This document shows positions 33,538 to 42,518 of a DNA stretch of 64,000 bases, in pieces. The DNA lies in assembly GCF_000367925.1 (NCBI RefSeq), contig NZ_KB849176.1:355447-419446 (forward strand), in the 5' to 3' direction. The position numbers and the translations under genes are program-made. Within the stretch, counting starts at the first letter, position 1; the number at the start of each line of letters is the position of its first letter. Source of the DNA: Acinetobacter bohemicus ANC 3994. GTDB lineage: Bacteria > Pseudomonadota > Gammaproteobacteria > Pseudomonadales > Moraxellaceae. The notes under the pieces are model-generated. The model did not search any database and was not told where the DNA came from. It worked only from the letters and a program-made list of their open reading frames with translations.

Positions 33538-35547
33538 TCATTCACCCTGTACTTGTTGTGGGCTGGTTAATGCTGGAGCTTGAGTTGCAGCTGGTTGATT
33601 CGGATGGGCAGGCGTAGCGCCCGTGACCGGTGTTGTACCACTGGGTAATTCACCGGGTTTAATTCCTGCTGTCATTAAGCCACCACTAATTTGATGTGCT
33701 GCTGGACGGATTGGATTTTTTTCACGCTTAAGTAGCCAATAATCAAAAATAGGACGGGCCAATTGTGCAGCTGAACCGCCGTGTTTACCATTTTCCCAAA
33801 CCACTGCAATGGCAATTTCAGGATTTTCAGCTGGTGCAAAACCGACAAATAAACCATGATCCAGTTGACGCTCGGTCAATAACGATTCGTTATATCTCTT
33901 CCCTTGGGCAATACTTTTAACCTGCGCTGTTCCTGTTTTACCTGCAATTTTATACATAGGGGTGCGGATACCACGACCCGTACCCGTGTCAACGACATCG
34001 ACCATTGCATCTCGCATTTTAATCCAGTCTTCAGGCTGCCCATTAAACTGAATTTTCCCATCGGGTGCATTGATGGGGGTATATGGTTTTGCACCATGAC
34101 TTTCACGCAGTACATGCGGGGTAATGTGCGAGCCTTGATTGGCTGTAATTGCTGTTGCCATTGCCAGTTGTAACGGGGTTGCTGTAAAAGCCCCTTGGCC
34201 AATACTGACGGAAATGGTTTCACCTTTTAGCCATTTGCTTTTACGGGTTCGCATTTTCCATTCTGGATTTGGATATAAACCTGTACTTTCACTTGGTAAA
34301 TCAACCCCTGTTTTTTCACCAAAACCAAACTGGCGCATCCACGTATTCATTTTGTCGATCCCCATACGGTACGACAAGACATAAAAATAAGTATCACAAG
34401 ATACATTTTGGGCTTTATGCATATTGACCACGCCATGCCCCGTTTTTTTGTGGTCACGGAAACGGTGGCTGTCACCCGGTAAAGTAAAATAGCCGGGATC
34501 AGAAATAGCCGTATTCCAATCGACATATCCATAATGGATTCCGCCTAAACCAAACATTGGTTTAATGGTTGAACCGGGCGGGTACGCACCTTGAACAGCA
34601 CGGTTATACAGCGGTTGGTCAAGGTTGTCTCGTAACGCGCTGTAATTGGTAGTACTAATGCCTGTGACAAATAAATTGGGATTAAAACTTGGACTCGACA
34701 CCAGTGCTAGAATTTCCCCCGTTTTCGGGTTCAGGGCTACAATTGCACCTCGCCGTCCCGCAAGCTGTTCTGTCGCGACCACTTGTAAGCCATAATCAAT
34801 CGACAGATATAAGTCATTGCCACGAACCGGATCTTTACGTCCTAAATTACGCAGTACATTGCCGTGGGCATCTGCTTCGACAGATTCATTGCCGGGGACA
34901 CCGTGCAAAAGTTCTTCATAGGATTTTTCAGCGCCAATTTTGCCAATTAAGTTGGTGCCAGCATATAAATCTTTATCAATGGATTTTAATTCTTTGTCAT
35001 TGATACGACCCACATAACCAATCACATGAGCAAATAAGTCACCATGTGGGTAGTAGCGTGTCATTTGGGTTTCTATATTGACCCCGGGGAATTGAAATTT
35101 AACTTCACTAAATTTAGCAATATCCGTTTCAGTTAAATTGAGTTTAAGCGAAACACGTTCTGTTTTTTTTGAGGTTTTAATTCGACTACTAAAGCGGTCT
35201 ATATCTTCTTGAGTCAAGCCTAAAATTGGAATTAAGCGTTGCACCGTGCCATCAATATCGTCAACATCTGCACGAGACATGGTTGCTGAAAATACAGGAT
35301 AGTTGTCAGCGAGCAAAATACCATTACGGTCATAAATGTAGCCACGCGCGGGTGCTAAGGGTTGCAAGCGGATTCGGTTCTGATCCGATGCGGTTGAAAA
35401 CTCATCATAATGTGAGATTTGCAAATAAGCATAACGAACAATCAGTAATAACAGAAAGAATGCAACAATCCCGGCCGAGATAAAGATTCGATTGCGATAA
35501 ATGCGCTTTTCTTGTTGAGCATTTTTTAAAGGAAAGTGCTGCTTCAT
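33538..35547 (-). CDS. mrdA: Penicillin-binding protein 2 (elongation transpeptidase)
   Basis: PBP2 cross-links peptidoglycan in the elongasome. The 669-residue chain has one N-terminal membrane helix (about residues 21-40), a dimerisation domain and a C-terminal transpeptidase. Active-site motifs are S326-T-I-K329 (GSTIKP), S383-C-D (NVSCD, the PBP2 form of SxN) and K537-T-G (GKTGTAQ). A Pro/Thr/Ala-rich tail (about residues 625-669) follows the catalytic domain. No rodA gene is linked; rsmD follows. The ATG at 35547 with AGGAG nearby is well placed. Confidence 0.96.
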   Translation of the reverse strand: MKQHFPLKNAQQEKRIYRNRIFISAGIVAFFLLLLIVRYAYLQISHYDEFSTASDQNRIRLQPLAPARGYIYDRNGILLADNYPVFSATMSRADVDDIDGTVQRLIPILGLTQEDIDRFSSRIKTSKKTERVSLKLNLTETDIAKFSEVKFQFPGVNIETQMTRYYPHGDLFAHVIGYVGRINDKELKSIDKDLYAGTNLIGKIGAEKSYEELLHGVPGNESVEADAHGNVLRNLGRKDPVRGNDLYLSIDYGLQVVATEQLAGRRGAIVALNPKTGEILALVSSPSFNPNLFVTGISTTNYSALRDNLDQPLYNRAVQGAYPPGSTIKPMFGLGGIHYGYVDWNTAISDPGYFTLPGDSHRFRDHKKTGHGVVNMHKAQNVSCDTYFYVLSYRMGIDKMNTWMRQFGFGEKTGVDLPSESTGLYPNPEWKMRTRKSKWLKGETISVSIGQGAFTATPLQLAMATAITANQGSHITPHVLRESHGAKPYTPINAPDGKIQFNGQPEDWIKMRDAMVDVVDTGTGRGIRTPMYKIAGKTGTAQVKSIAQGKRYNESLLTERQLDHGLFVGFAPAENPEIAIAVVWENGKHGGSAAQLARPIFDYWLLKREKNPIRPAAHQISGGLMTAGIKPGELPSGTTPVTGATPAHPNQPAATQAPALTSPQQVQGE

Positions 35548-35769
35548 ACGTGATCGACTTACATACAGGAGAGGGGAAAAACCAGAGGCATATTCTAACG
35601 CATGTCATCATTTTTTGATATTTGTTCAGCTAAACAGTTGGGCTTGTTTAGCTTAAACTTTGACTTTACAGACATTAAAATTGTAAAGTGCAGTATATAA
35701 GAGTTCTCATAATTCTGCTAAAGTCAAAATTGAAAAAGGACTGTATTAAAAATAAAATTAGGGACCACG

Positions 35770-36297
35770 ATGAAAAAAATGACAAAAATGTATCCTTTAT
35801 TGGCATTTTTTGCGCTAACCAATGTAGCGTATGCACAAGATAATCCATATTTACCAGAAGCGAAATTGGCAGCAGAAAGTGCAACAGCATGGAATTTAGG
35901 GGCAGGATTTACACAAGAACTACTTCATATGAATGTAGAGTGGGTGAATCCTTATGGGATTGCTTATGCTAAAGCAGGTGTGTTCATCGATGATGATTAT
36001 ACTGCGGGTGGTCAGGTCGGATTTCGCTATCCTTATCAGCTCACAGGTAAAGATAAGAATGGCTATTATATAGGTGTCTATGCGGGACATATTGAAAGTA
36101 AGGGCGTAGACAATGAATATAAAGCACGATTGGGTGCAGGGGTTGATTTAGCCTATGTGTTATTGAGTTCTGAACGGATTAGTACTTTTAGTGTCGGTAT
36201 TGGTGCGGGTGAAGAGCTAAAGGATAAATCAGGTTATGTGGTTGCTGAGACAGAACCAAGGCTACAATTTTCCTATACCCTAAGTATTGGTTTATAG
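35770..36297 (+). CDS. Outer-membrane beta-barrel-like exported protein
   Basis: A 175-residue protein with a signal peptide (KMYPLLAFFALTNVAYAQD). Alternating Gly/aromatic strands (WNLGAGFTQELLHMNVEWVNPYGIAYAKAGVF, GYYIGVYAGHIESKG) and the C-terminal LQFSYTLSIGL suggest a small beta-barrel or porin-like fold. No named family is recognised. Start ambiguity between two Met residues in MKKMTKM does not affect the signal. The gene is transcribed alone upstream of the DUF445 gene, from which it is separated by 65 bases. Confidence 0.7.
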   Translation: MKKMTKMYPLLAFFALTNVAYAQDNPYLPEAKLAAESATAWNLGAGFTQELLHMNVEWVNPYGIAYAKAGVFIDDDYTAGGQVGFRYPYQLTGKDKNGYYIGVYAGHIESKGVDNEYKARLGAGVDLAYVLLSSERISTFSVGIGAGEELKDKSGYVVAETEPRLQFSYTLSIGL

Positions 36298-36362
36298 TAA
36301 AAAGAATTGATTTTATAACATTTATTATTTTGTGATTAAAAAATTAAATATGGATTTTATGC

Positions 36363-37679
36363 ATGCTTGAGTACGTCAACGAACTGTGGCAAACCTTCTT
36401 GAATCGTCCTGATTTTTGGGCAGTACTTAGCATTATTCCCGTCACGGCTTTTGTTACTTGGGCGCATGTGTGGATGGCGCTTAAAATGGTATTTTATCCG
36501 CTTACTTTTTGGGGATTCCATTTAGGTCCATTACCTGTCGGTTGGCAGGGCATTGTGCCACGTAAAGCGGGCCGTATTTCAGGCATTATTACCGATAACA
36601 CCTTATCTAAACTTGGTTCATTGCGTGAGTTTTTAGATGCAATGGACCCTGAAGATATGGCACGGATCATTGGTGAACAAGTCGGTTTGGAACTTGAACA
36701 TCTCATTGATGAAATGATGCTTGAACGTAATGCCGTACTCTGGGAAAACCTCCCTTATTCGATTAAACGCCGAATTTATGCTCAAGCACATAAACAATTG
36801 CCGGGCATTTTAAGAGAACTTGTGACTGAGCTGACCATGAACGTCGAGTCACTTGTTGATATGCGTGAAATGGTGGTTCGCCAAATGGAAGGTGATCGCC
36901 GTTTAATGGTCAATATGTTTCTTAAAGTTGGTCAGAAAGAAATCAACTTTATTTGGCATATTAGTGCTCTAATTGGCATGTTCTTTGGTGTATTCCAAAT
37001 GATTGTTTGGTTCGTTGTGCCATGGCATTGGACCGTACCGTTTTGGGCATCAATTTGGGGCTTTTTGACCAACTGGATTGCGATCTGGATGGTGTTTAAT
37101 CCACTCGAACCGCACTATGTACGTTATCCGCAATTCTTTGAATTAACTAAAGATCGTAAGTTTCCGTGGGTAAAACCTGTGATTCCACGTATTGGCACAT
37201 ACAATATTCAAGGCGCGTTTATGAAACGTCAGGATGAAGTGTCTGATGTCTTTGCACGAGTCGTCACAGAAGACCTAATTACGTTAAAATCCATTATGAC
37301 GGAAATGATGTATGGCGGGAAAAAAGATAAAACGCGCCGCCTTGTGAAACGCCATATTAACCAAATTATGGAAACACCGCTGGTCAGAACCTCTTTACAA
37401 CTCTCTTTAGGGCCAAAAGAGTATGCAAAACTCAAGACAGACTTGATCGATCGCTCAATTGAAATTACGATGGTGCCTGTATGCGACCCTGCGTTTAATG
37501 CGAGCCGTGCACAGAAAATCTATCAAATGTTTAGAGAGCGTATTCTAGAGTTGACACCAAGAGAGTTTCAAAATTTATTACGGCCTGCTTTTCAGGAAGA
37601 CGAATGGATTTTGATTGTTCTGGGTGGCGTAACTGGATTTATAGCAGGTACAATACATTTGTTTGTGGCTTTCTTATAA
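36363..37679 (+). CDS. DUF445 family membrane protein
   Basis: A 438-residue protein with membrane helices near residues 15-45 and 200-245 (WHISALIGMFFGVFQMIVWFVV) and a C-terminal helix (WILIVLGGVTGFIAGTIHLFVAFL). Long soluble helical stretches lie between them. The MVFNPLEPHY and GTYNIQGAFMKRQDEVSDVFA segments are DUF445 features (YheB/YjiN-like). The function is unknown; homologues sit in the inner membrane. The ATG at 36363 fits the conserved start. It precedes adk by 90 bases and may be co-transcribed with it. Confidence 0.87.
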   Translation: MLEYVNELWQTFLNRPDFWAVLSIIPVTAFVTWAHVWMALKMVFYPLTFWGFHLGPLPVGWQGIVPRKAGRISGIITDNTLSKLGSLREFLDAMDPEDMARIIGEQVGLELEHLIDEMMLERNAVLWENLPYSIKRRIYAQAHKQLPGILRELVTELTMNVESLVDMREMVVRQMEGDRRLMVNMFLKVGQKEINFIWHISALIGMFFGVFQMIVWFVVPWHWTVPFWASIWGFLTNWIAIWMVFNPLEPHYVRYPQFFELTKDRKFPWVKPVIPRIGTYNIQGAFMKRQDEVSDVFARVVTEDLITLKSIMTEMMYGGKKDKTRRLVKRHINQIMETPLVRTSLQLSLGPKEYAKLKTDLIDRSIEITMVPVCDPAFNASRAQKIYQMFRERILELTPREFQNLLRPAFQEDEWILIVLGGVTGFIAGTIHLFVAFL

Positions 37680-37770
37680 TTAGATTAATTGGATGCTGGA
37701 CTACATGGCGAATCAATAGATTTGGCATGAACAAAGCGTCATATACATTGTTAAATGAGGATGTTTTTTT

Positions 37771-38430
37771 ATGCGCATTATATTACTCGGACCACCTGGA
37801 GCAGGTAAAGGCACACAAGCTCAGTTGATCTGTAAGCGCTACAATGTCCCACAAATTTCAACCGGTGATATGCTCCGTGCTGCAATTCGTGAAGGTACTG
37901 AATTAGGTCTTAAAGCTAAAAGCGTGATGGAGAGCGGTGGTCTTGTCTCTGATGAGCTAATCATTGGTCTTGTGAAAGAACGTATTGCTCAACCTGATTG
38001 TGTAAACGGTTGCATTTTTGATGGTTTCCCACGCACGATTCCTCAAGCAGAAGCTTTGGAAGGCGAAGGTATTAATATCGATCATGTGATTGAAATTGAT
38101 GTTCCAGATGAAGAAATTGTACAGCGTCTTTCAGGTCGTCGTCAGCACCCAGCTTCTGGTCGTGTTTATCATATAGTTTACAATCCGCCTAAAGTGGAAG
38201 GTAAAGATGATGAAACTGGCGAAGATTTAGTTCAACGTCCAGATGATCAAGAAGAAACCATTCGTAAACGTCTTGGTTCATATCATACTGAAACTGAACA
38301 ATTGGTTGGTTTTTACCAAGGTCGTGCAGCGTCTGGTGAAAATGCACCGACGTATGACAAACTCAATGGTCTTCGTCCAATTGATGAAGTTCAAGCAGAT
38401 TTGTTTGCAATTTTAGATCAAGCAAAATAA
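37771..38430 (+). CDS. adk: Adenylate kinase
   Basis: Catalyses ATP + AMP = 2 ADP. The 219-residue chain starts MRIILLGPPGAGKGTQAQLI (P-loop), has the AMP-site STGDMLRAAI and GFPRTIPQAEAL, and the LID domain RLSGRRQHPASGRVYHIVYNPPK without zinc cysteines. GAGG lies about 12 bases before the ATG. It is an essential housekeeping enzyme with its own terminator. Confidence 0.98.
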   Translation: MRIILLGPPGAGKGTQAQLICKRYNVPQISTGDMLRAAIREGTELGLKAKSVMESGGLVSDELIIGLVKERIAQPDCVNGCIFDGFPRTIPQAEALEGEGINIDHVIEIDVPDEEIVQRLSGRRQHPASGRVYHIVYNPPKVEGKDDETGEDLVQRPDDQEETIRKRLGSYHTETEQLVGFYQGRAASGENAPTYDKLNGLRPIDEVQADLFAILDQAK

Positions 38431-38466
38431 TTCATATGCGCTAATGCTGTGAATGTTTTGACATTA

Positions 38467-38499
38467 AAAGAGTCCTAAGTCATATTAGGGCTCTTTTAA
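38467..38499 (+). terminator. Terminator of adk
   Basis: AAAAGAGtCCTAA-gtcata-TTAGGgCTCTTTT, with a T-rich tail. Confidence 0.75.
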
Positions 38500-38526
38500 T
38501 TTGTGCAAAATTTTGAGGATGCTATC

Positions 38527-38709
38527 TTGCTGAAAATGGGTTTAATTGTACTGGTGATTGTATTTGGTCTTGTGGTATTGGCCTTAATGGTTCAGAGTTT
38601 TAAAGCTTTACGTCACGTGCAAAAGCAAGAAGCGGCAGAAAAGAAAAATAGCCAATCAGCACGTCAACTGCATCCGAAATTGCAACAGAAAAATAAAGAT
38701 CAAAACTAA
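38527..38709 (+). CDS. Small single-span membrane protein
   Basis: About 60 residues with one strong membrane helix (MGLIVLVIVFGLVVLALMVQSF) and a charged tail rich in Lys and Gln (QKQEAAEKKNSQSARQLHPKLQQKNKDQN). The TTG at 38527 has GAGG eight bases upstream and is preferred over a GTG at 38503. Its stop codon lies inside a perfect palindrome shared with the convergent nth gene. I know no family. Confidence 0.6.
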   Translation: MLKMGLIVLVIVFGLVVLALMVQSFKALRHVQKQEAAEKKNSQSARQLHPKLQQKNKDQN

Positions 38710-38723
38710 ATTTAGTTTTGATC
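38698..38723. terminator. Perfect 26-bp palindrome joining two convergent genes
   Basis: The half-site GATCAAAACTAAA is followed immediately by its exact inverse complement. It contains the stop codons of both the small membrane protein gene (38707-38709) and nth (38712-38714) and probably acts as a shared terminator or hairpin. Confidence 0.7.
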
Positions 38724-39407
38724 TTGCAGCATTTTGACTGGAATGCTTTTGGCCGCGCCAAATTCAAAGCGATCTGGCCACTGACAGACATCAGACACCA
38801 CGCATTCATTGCATTTGGGCTTACGGGCAATACAACAATAACGACCATGTAAAATCAGCCAATGGTGCGCATCGAGCATAAATTCTTTAGGAATCACTTT
38901 AAGCAGTCGTTGTTCAACCTCAATCACATTTTTGCCTACCGCTAACCCCGTACGGTTACCTAAGCGAAAAATATGGGTATCGACCGCCATAGTTGCTTGT
39001 CCAAAGGCGGTATTGAGCACCACATTTGCTGTTTTACGCCCCACACCGGGTAAGGCTTCTAAGTCGGTACGGTTATTGGGAACGATGCTATTATGCTTAT
39101 CAATCAATATTTTACATGCTTTAATCACGTTTTCGGCTTTAGCGTTATATAAGCCAATGGTTTTAATATATTGCTTTAAACCATCGACGCCTAATGCATA
39201 AATGGCTTCAGGTGTATTGGCAATCGGAAATAGCTTGTCCGTGGCTTTGTTTACACTCACATCGGTGGCTTGTGCCGAAAGCGTAACCGCGACCAACAAC
39301 TCAAAAGGACTGGAATAATTGAGTTCAGTTTTAGGGTTGGGTCTTTGCTCACGTAATCGCTCAAAAAATACCTGAATTTGTTTTTTAGTCATATTCTTTA
39401 CAGGCAT
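38712..39407 (-). CDS. nth: Endonuclease III (DNA glycosylase/AP lyase)
   Basis: Removes oxidised pyrimidines and cuts at abasic sites in base excision repair. The 231-residue protein has the helix-hairpin-helix LEALPGVGRKTANVVLNTAFG, the catalytic Asp of AVDTHIFRLGNRTGL, and the 4Fe-4S loop C-x6-C-x2-C-x5-C (CIARKPKCNECVVSDVC). The ATG at 39407 with AAGGAA upstream starts one base after the rsxB stop. A frame extension further upstream overlaps rsxB and is unlikely. It is the 3' partner of rsxB. Confidence 0.95.
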   Translation of the reverse strand: MPVKNMTKKQIQVFFERLREQRPNPKTELNYSSPFELLVAVTLSAQATDVSVNKATDKLFPIANTPEAIYALGVDGLKQYIKTIGLYNAKAENVIKACKILIDKHNSIVPNNRTDLEALPGVGRKTANVVLNTAFGQATMAVDTHIFRLGNRTGLAVGKNVIEVEQRLLKVIPKEFMLDAHHWLILHGRYCCIARKPKCNECVVSDVCQWPDRFEFGAAKSIPVKMLQDQN

Positions 39408-39408
39408 T

Positions 39409-40203
39409 TTATATTCCTTGACAAGCATTGAGCTGTTGGTTGAGTTCATCTAAGAGCAGACGTTTTTTTGCATCATCACGAACACTGAGCTGTTTTTCTA
39501 ACTTTTTGATTTGTGTACGAAGTTTTGCTAATTCAATGGTGGATTGAGCATTTAACTGAACCGCTGGTTTATCTTCAATTTGTTTAATTAGGATGTCAGG
39601 CACACGGTCATCTTGAGCTGAAAATTGAGCAAATAATGCAGTGTCAATATTGGCGCGTACCACAGGGCCTTTACGATTGATACGTCGTTGTTCTTCGCGT
39701 TGAATATGTGAGTAATAACGATTGCGTAAGTTATTTTGTTCGCGAATACGCAAAGTTTCATTCGGTATAACGTGATTATCTTCAATCAAATCAATGCAGT
39801 CGACAGGGCATGGCGGAATGCAAAGTTCACAACCAGTGCAGAGGTCGGTCAAAATGCTGTGCATGAGTTTACCTGAGCCGATAATGGCATCCACAGGGCA
39901 GGCACTGATACATTTGGTACAACCAATACACTCATCTTCACGAATAATCGCTTTCATGCGTTGTGGACGACCATCGCTTTGAATGGGCCAAACACTTTCT
40001 TCGGCTAGCAATTGAGGGCGTTTAAGTAGGGCTGCAAGTGCATCAGCGACAGGCTGGCCTCCGGGGACACATTTATTGGCTTCTTCACCTTCTGCAATGG
40101 ATTTGGCATAAGGTAAGCATCCATCTCGATGACCACATAAACCACATTGGGTTTGAGGAAGTAAGGCATCAATATTTTGGATGAGAGCAATTTGAGAATT
40201 CAT
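39409..40203 (-). CDS. rsxB: RnfB/RsxB-type iron-sulfur protein
   Basis: A 264-residue ferredoxin-like protein. CGLCGHRDGCLPYA near residue 22 is the RnfB N-terminal cluster. Two 4Fe-4S motifs, CIGCTKCISACPVDAI near 93 and LCTGCELCIPPCPVDCIDL near 123, follow. The C-terminal part (about 165-264) is a charged, coiled-coil-prone extension. In Rnf/Rsx complexes RnfB passes electrons between ferredoxin and membrane subunits, but no other rnf genes are present here; a solo rsxB next to nth is an arrangement I recall from Acinetobacter. Electron partners are unknown. Confidence 0.85.
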   Translation of the reverse strand: MNSQIALIQNIDALLPQTQCGLCGHRDGCLPYAKSIAEGEEANKCVPGGQPVADALAALLKRPQLLAEESVWPIQSDGRPQRMKAIIREDECIGCTKCISACPVDAIIGSGKLMHSILTDLCTGCELCIPPCPVDCIDLIEDNHVIPNETLRIREQNNLRNRYYSHIQREEQRRINRKGPVVRANIDTALFAQFSAQDDRVPDILIKQIEDKPAVQLNAQSTIELAKLRTQIKKLEKQLSVRDDAKKRLLLDELNQQLNACQGI

Positions 40204-40552
40204 GTGTAAACCACAACCGCTAAAGAAATAGCAGCATACAAAAAAGAAGATTAAGTCAAGATGTGCGATTTTAGCATGATTTTATTGTTTAATCTCTTGC
40301 CCGAAAATAGAGCTATGAATGCATTATTATTGAGCAAAAAAGTCAATGAAAACAGCACTGAAACATGCTTAGGATTAAGCACTTTTAGTCGGTTATAGTT
40401 AATATAAATATATGTTATTAAAACTTTTTTTAATTTTTTTAAAATAACTATTGTGGATTGGTTGCAAAAGATATTTAATATTTTGCGCCAAAAATTATCA
40501 CTTTTTTAAAATTTGATCAATTTTGATCCATCTTTCTGCTGAGGATTAAGTG
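40204..40552. other. rsxB/gdhA divergent spacer
   Basis: About 350 AT-rich bases. A direct repeat TTTGATCAATTTTGATCC lies near 40512-40530, just ahead of the gdhA ribosome binding site GAGG, and could be a regulator site. No ORF is present. Confidence 0.35.
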
Positions 40553-41896
40553 TTGAAATATAACAGTCTTAACGACTTCCTAGAGTACGTTAAATCACGT
40601 GATGCACATCAACCCGAGTTTCTACAAGCTGTAGAAGAAGTCATGACTAGCCTTTGGCCATTCATTGAAAAGAACCCACAGTATGCTGACCACGGTTTAC
40701 TTGAACGCTTGGTTGAGCCAGAACGTGCGATTCAATTCCGTGTTTCTTGGGTGGATGACAAAGGTCAAACCCATGTGAATCGTGCTTTCCGTGTACAGTA
40801 CAATTCAGCAATTGGCCCGTTCAAAGGTGGCATGCGTTTCCACCCATCGGTGAACCTTTCAATTCTTAAATTTTTAGGTTTTGAACAAACATTTAAAAAT
40901 GCCTTAACGACACTTCCTATGGGTGGCGGTAAAGGCGGTTCAGACTTTGATCCTAAAGGTAAGTCTGAAGGCGAAATTATGCGTTTCTGCCAAGCATTAA
41001 TGATTGAATTGTACCGTCACCTTGGTTCAAATACGGATATTCCTGCGGGCGATATCGGTGTAGGTGGTCGTGAAGTCGGCTATATGGCTGGGATGATGAA
41101 AAAACTCAGTAATGACACTTCATCTGTATTTACAGGTAAAGGTTTGTCATTCGGTGGTTCATTGGCTCGTCCAGAAGCAACGGGTTATGGCACGGTGTAT
41201 TTTGCTGAAGAAATGCTGAAAACTAAGGGTAATTGCTTCCAAGATAAAGTGGTGACTATTTCAGGTTCAGGCAATGTTGCACAATTTGCTGCTGAAAAAG
41301 CGATGTTCCTAGGTGCTAAAGTGGTTTCACTTTCAGACTCTGCGGGTACTGTGTATGTGAAAGACGGCTTTACCGATGAATTATTGGCTGAAGTGATGGA
41401 GCTTAAAAACGTTAAGCGTGGTCGTATTTCTGAATTCGCGTCTAAACATGGCTTTGAGTATCTTGAAGGTAAACGCCCTTGGTCAATCAAATGTGATATC
41501 GCGCTGCCATGTGCAACTCAAAATGAATTGACGGGTGAAGATGCGCTTGCATTGATTGCAAATGGTGTGATTTGTGTTGCTGAAGGTGCCAACATGCCAT
41601 CGACTTTAGATGCTGTTGAAAAATTCATTGAAGCCAAAATTCTGTATGCGCCGGGTAAAGCATCAAATGCGGGTGGCGTTGCGACTTCTGGTCTTGAAAT
41701 GTCGCAAAATGCGATTCGTTTAGGTTGGACTTTCGAAGAAGTGGATGAGCGTTTACACGCGATCATGAAAGAAATTCACCGTAACTGTGTTAAATACGGT
41801 ACTAAAGAAAATGGTACTGTGAACTATGTTGATGGTGCGAACATTGCAGGCTTTGTAAAAGTTGCAGATGCAATGTTGGCTCAAGGCGTATTCTAA
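40553..41896 (+). CDS. gdhA: NADP-specific glutamate dehydrogenase
   Basis: Makes glutamate from 2-oxoglutarate and ammonia. The 447-residue chain is the hexameric small type, with IGPFKGGMRFHPSVN, the catalytic Lys region LPMGGGKGGSDFDPKG near residue 128, and the NADP-binding TISGSGNVAQFAAEKAM near 240. Length and alignment match E. coli GdhA. TTG at 40553 (GAGG eight bases upstream) gives a start like that I recall for relatives (MKYNSLNDFLEYV); GTG at 40550 is the alternative. It is monocistronic and ends in a repeat-rich region. Confidence 0.95.
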   Translation: MKYNSLNDFLEYVKSRDAHQPEFLQAVEEVMTSLWPFIEKNPQYADHGLLERLVEPERAIQFRVSWVDDKGQTHVNRAFRVQYNSAIGPFKGGMRFHPSVNLSILKFLGFEQTFKNALTTLPMGGGKGGSDFDPKGKSEGEIMRFCQALMIELYRHLGSNTDIPAGDIGVGGREVGYMAGMMKKLSNDTSSVFTGKGLSFGGSLARPEATGYGTVYFAEEMLKTKGNCFQDKVVTISGSGNVAQFAAEKAMFLGAKVVSLSDSAGTVYVKDGFTDELLAEVMELKNVKRGRISEFASKHGFEYLEGKRPWSIKCDIALPCATQNELTGEDALALIANGVICVAEGANMPSTLDAVEKFIEAKILYAPGKASNAGGVATSGLEMSQNAIRLGWTFEEVDERLHAIMKEIHRNCVKYGTKENGTVNYVDGANIAGFVKVADAMLAQGVF

Positions 41897-42090
41897 TACC
41901 AATTTTCATCAATATCTCAATATCCTAAAAATCTCCCCTCTTGCGAAGCAATGCTTCTCATCTTTATTAAAGAGGGGAATATCATGAATCAGATCAGTAT
42001 TTGAATTTGTGTCACTCCTCCCTTTTTCAAAGGGAGGTTGGGAGGGATTTTAGTTGATGAAAGATGAGCATTTAATTTTAAAAATTGGTA
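41897..42090. repeat. Palindromic element directly behind gdhA
   Basis: Terminal inverted repeats TACCAATTTT (41897-41906) and AAAATTGGTA (42081-42090) enclose inner inverted words AAAATCTCCC/GGGAGGGATTTT and CCCTCTTGCG/AAAGAGGGG. It starts on the base after the gdhA stop codon. It looks like a 194-bp MITE or composite REP element. Its inner words match those of the cysD-cysN element. Confidence 0.6.
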
Positions 42091-42137
42091 TATGATTTTA
42101 CTTTCTTGAATACTAAAAAACTGATGCTTTGGTATTA

Positions 42138-42482
42138 ATGCCAGTCAGTTAAGGAGTTTTGTAATAAACTCCTTAACTTTTTAGTTCTTCACAACGGAGT
42201 CTTATATTTTTAAATCAAATACTTGGAGCTCATCTATTACTTTGGATAAGCCCAAATGAGAAACTCAAAATATATTTTGAGTTCGCAAGAAAGGCATCTT
42301 GCGGCGCAATGCGCCTCACCGCAAAACTCGCCAAATATCTTTTATTAATTAATAAATCGCAGAAACTGTGCTTTTCCAAAGTAGTCTTGCCTCGAACAGT
42401 TGCGGCTGACGTTTCCGCGTATCGAATAAGATCATGAATTTAAAATAAAAAGCCAGTCAATTTCTTAACTGACTGGCATTAC
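42138..42482. repeat. Inverted copies of a terminator-like repeat flanking palindromes
   Basis: ATGCCAGTCAGTTAAG occurs at 42138-42153 and, inverted, at about 42464-42479. Between them lie the hairpin GTTAAGGAGTTT/AAACTCCTTAAC with T5 (42148-42182; probable gdhA terminator), a perfect 22-bp palindrome (half-site AACTCAAAATA, 42262-42283), and a nested GC-rich hairpin TTGCGG/CCGCAA enclosing GGCGC/GCGCC near 42299-42325. No ORF is seen. Confidence 0.65.
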
Positions 42483-42518
42483 CAATAATGGTGGTTTTTT
42501 ATGACTGAAATAAACCGC

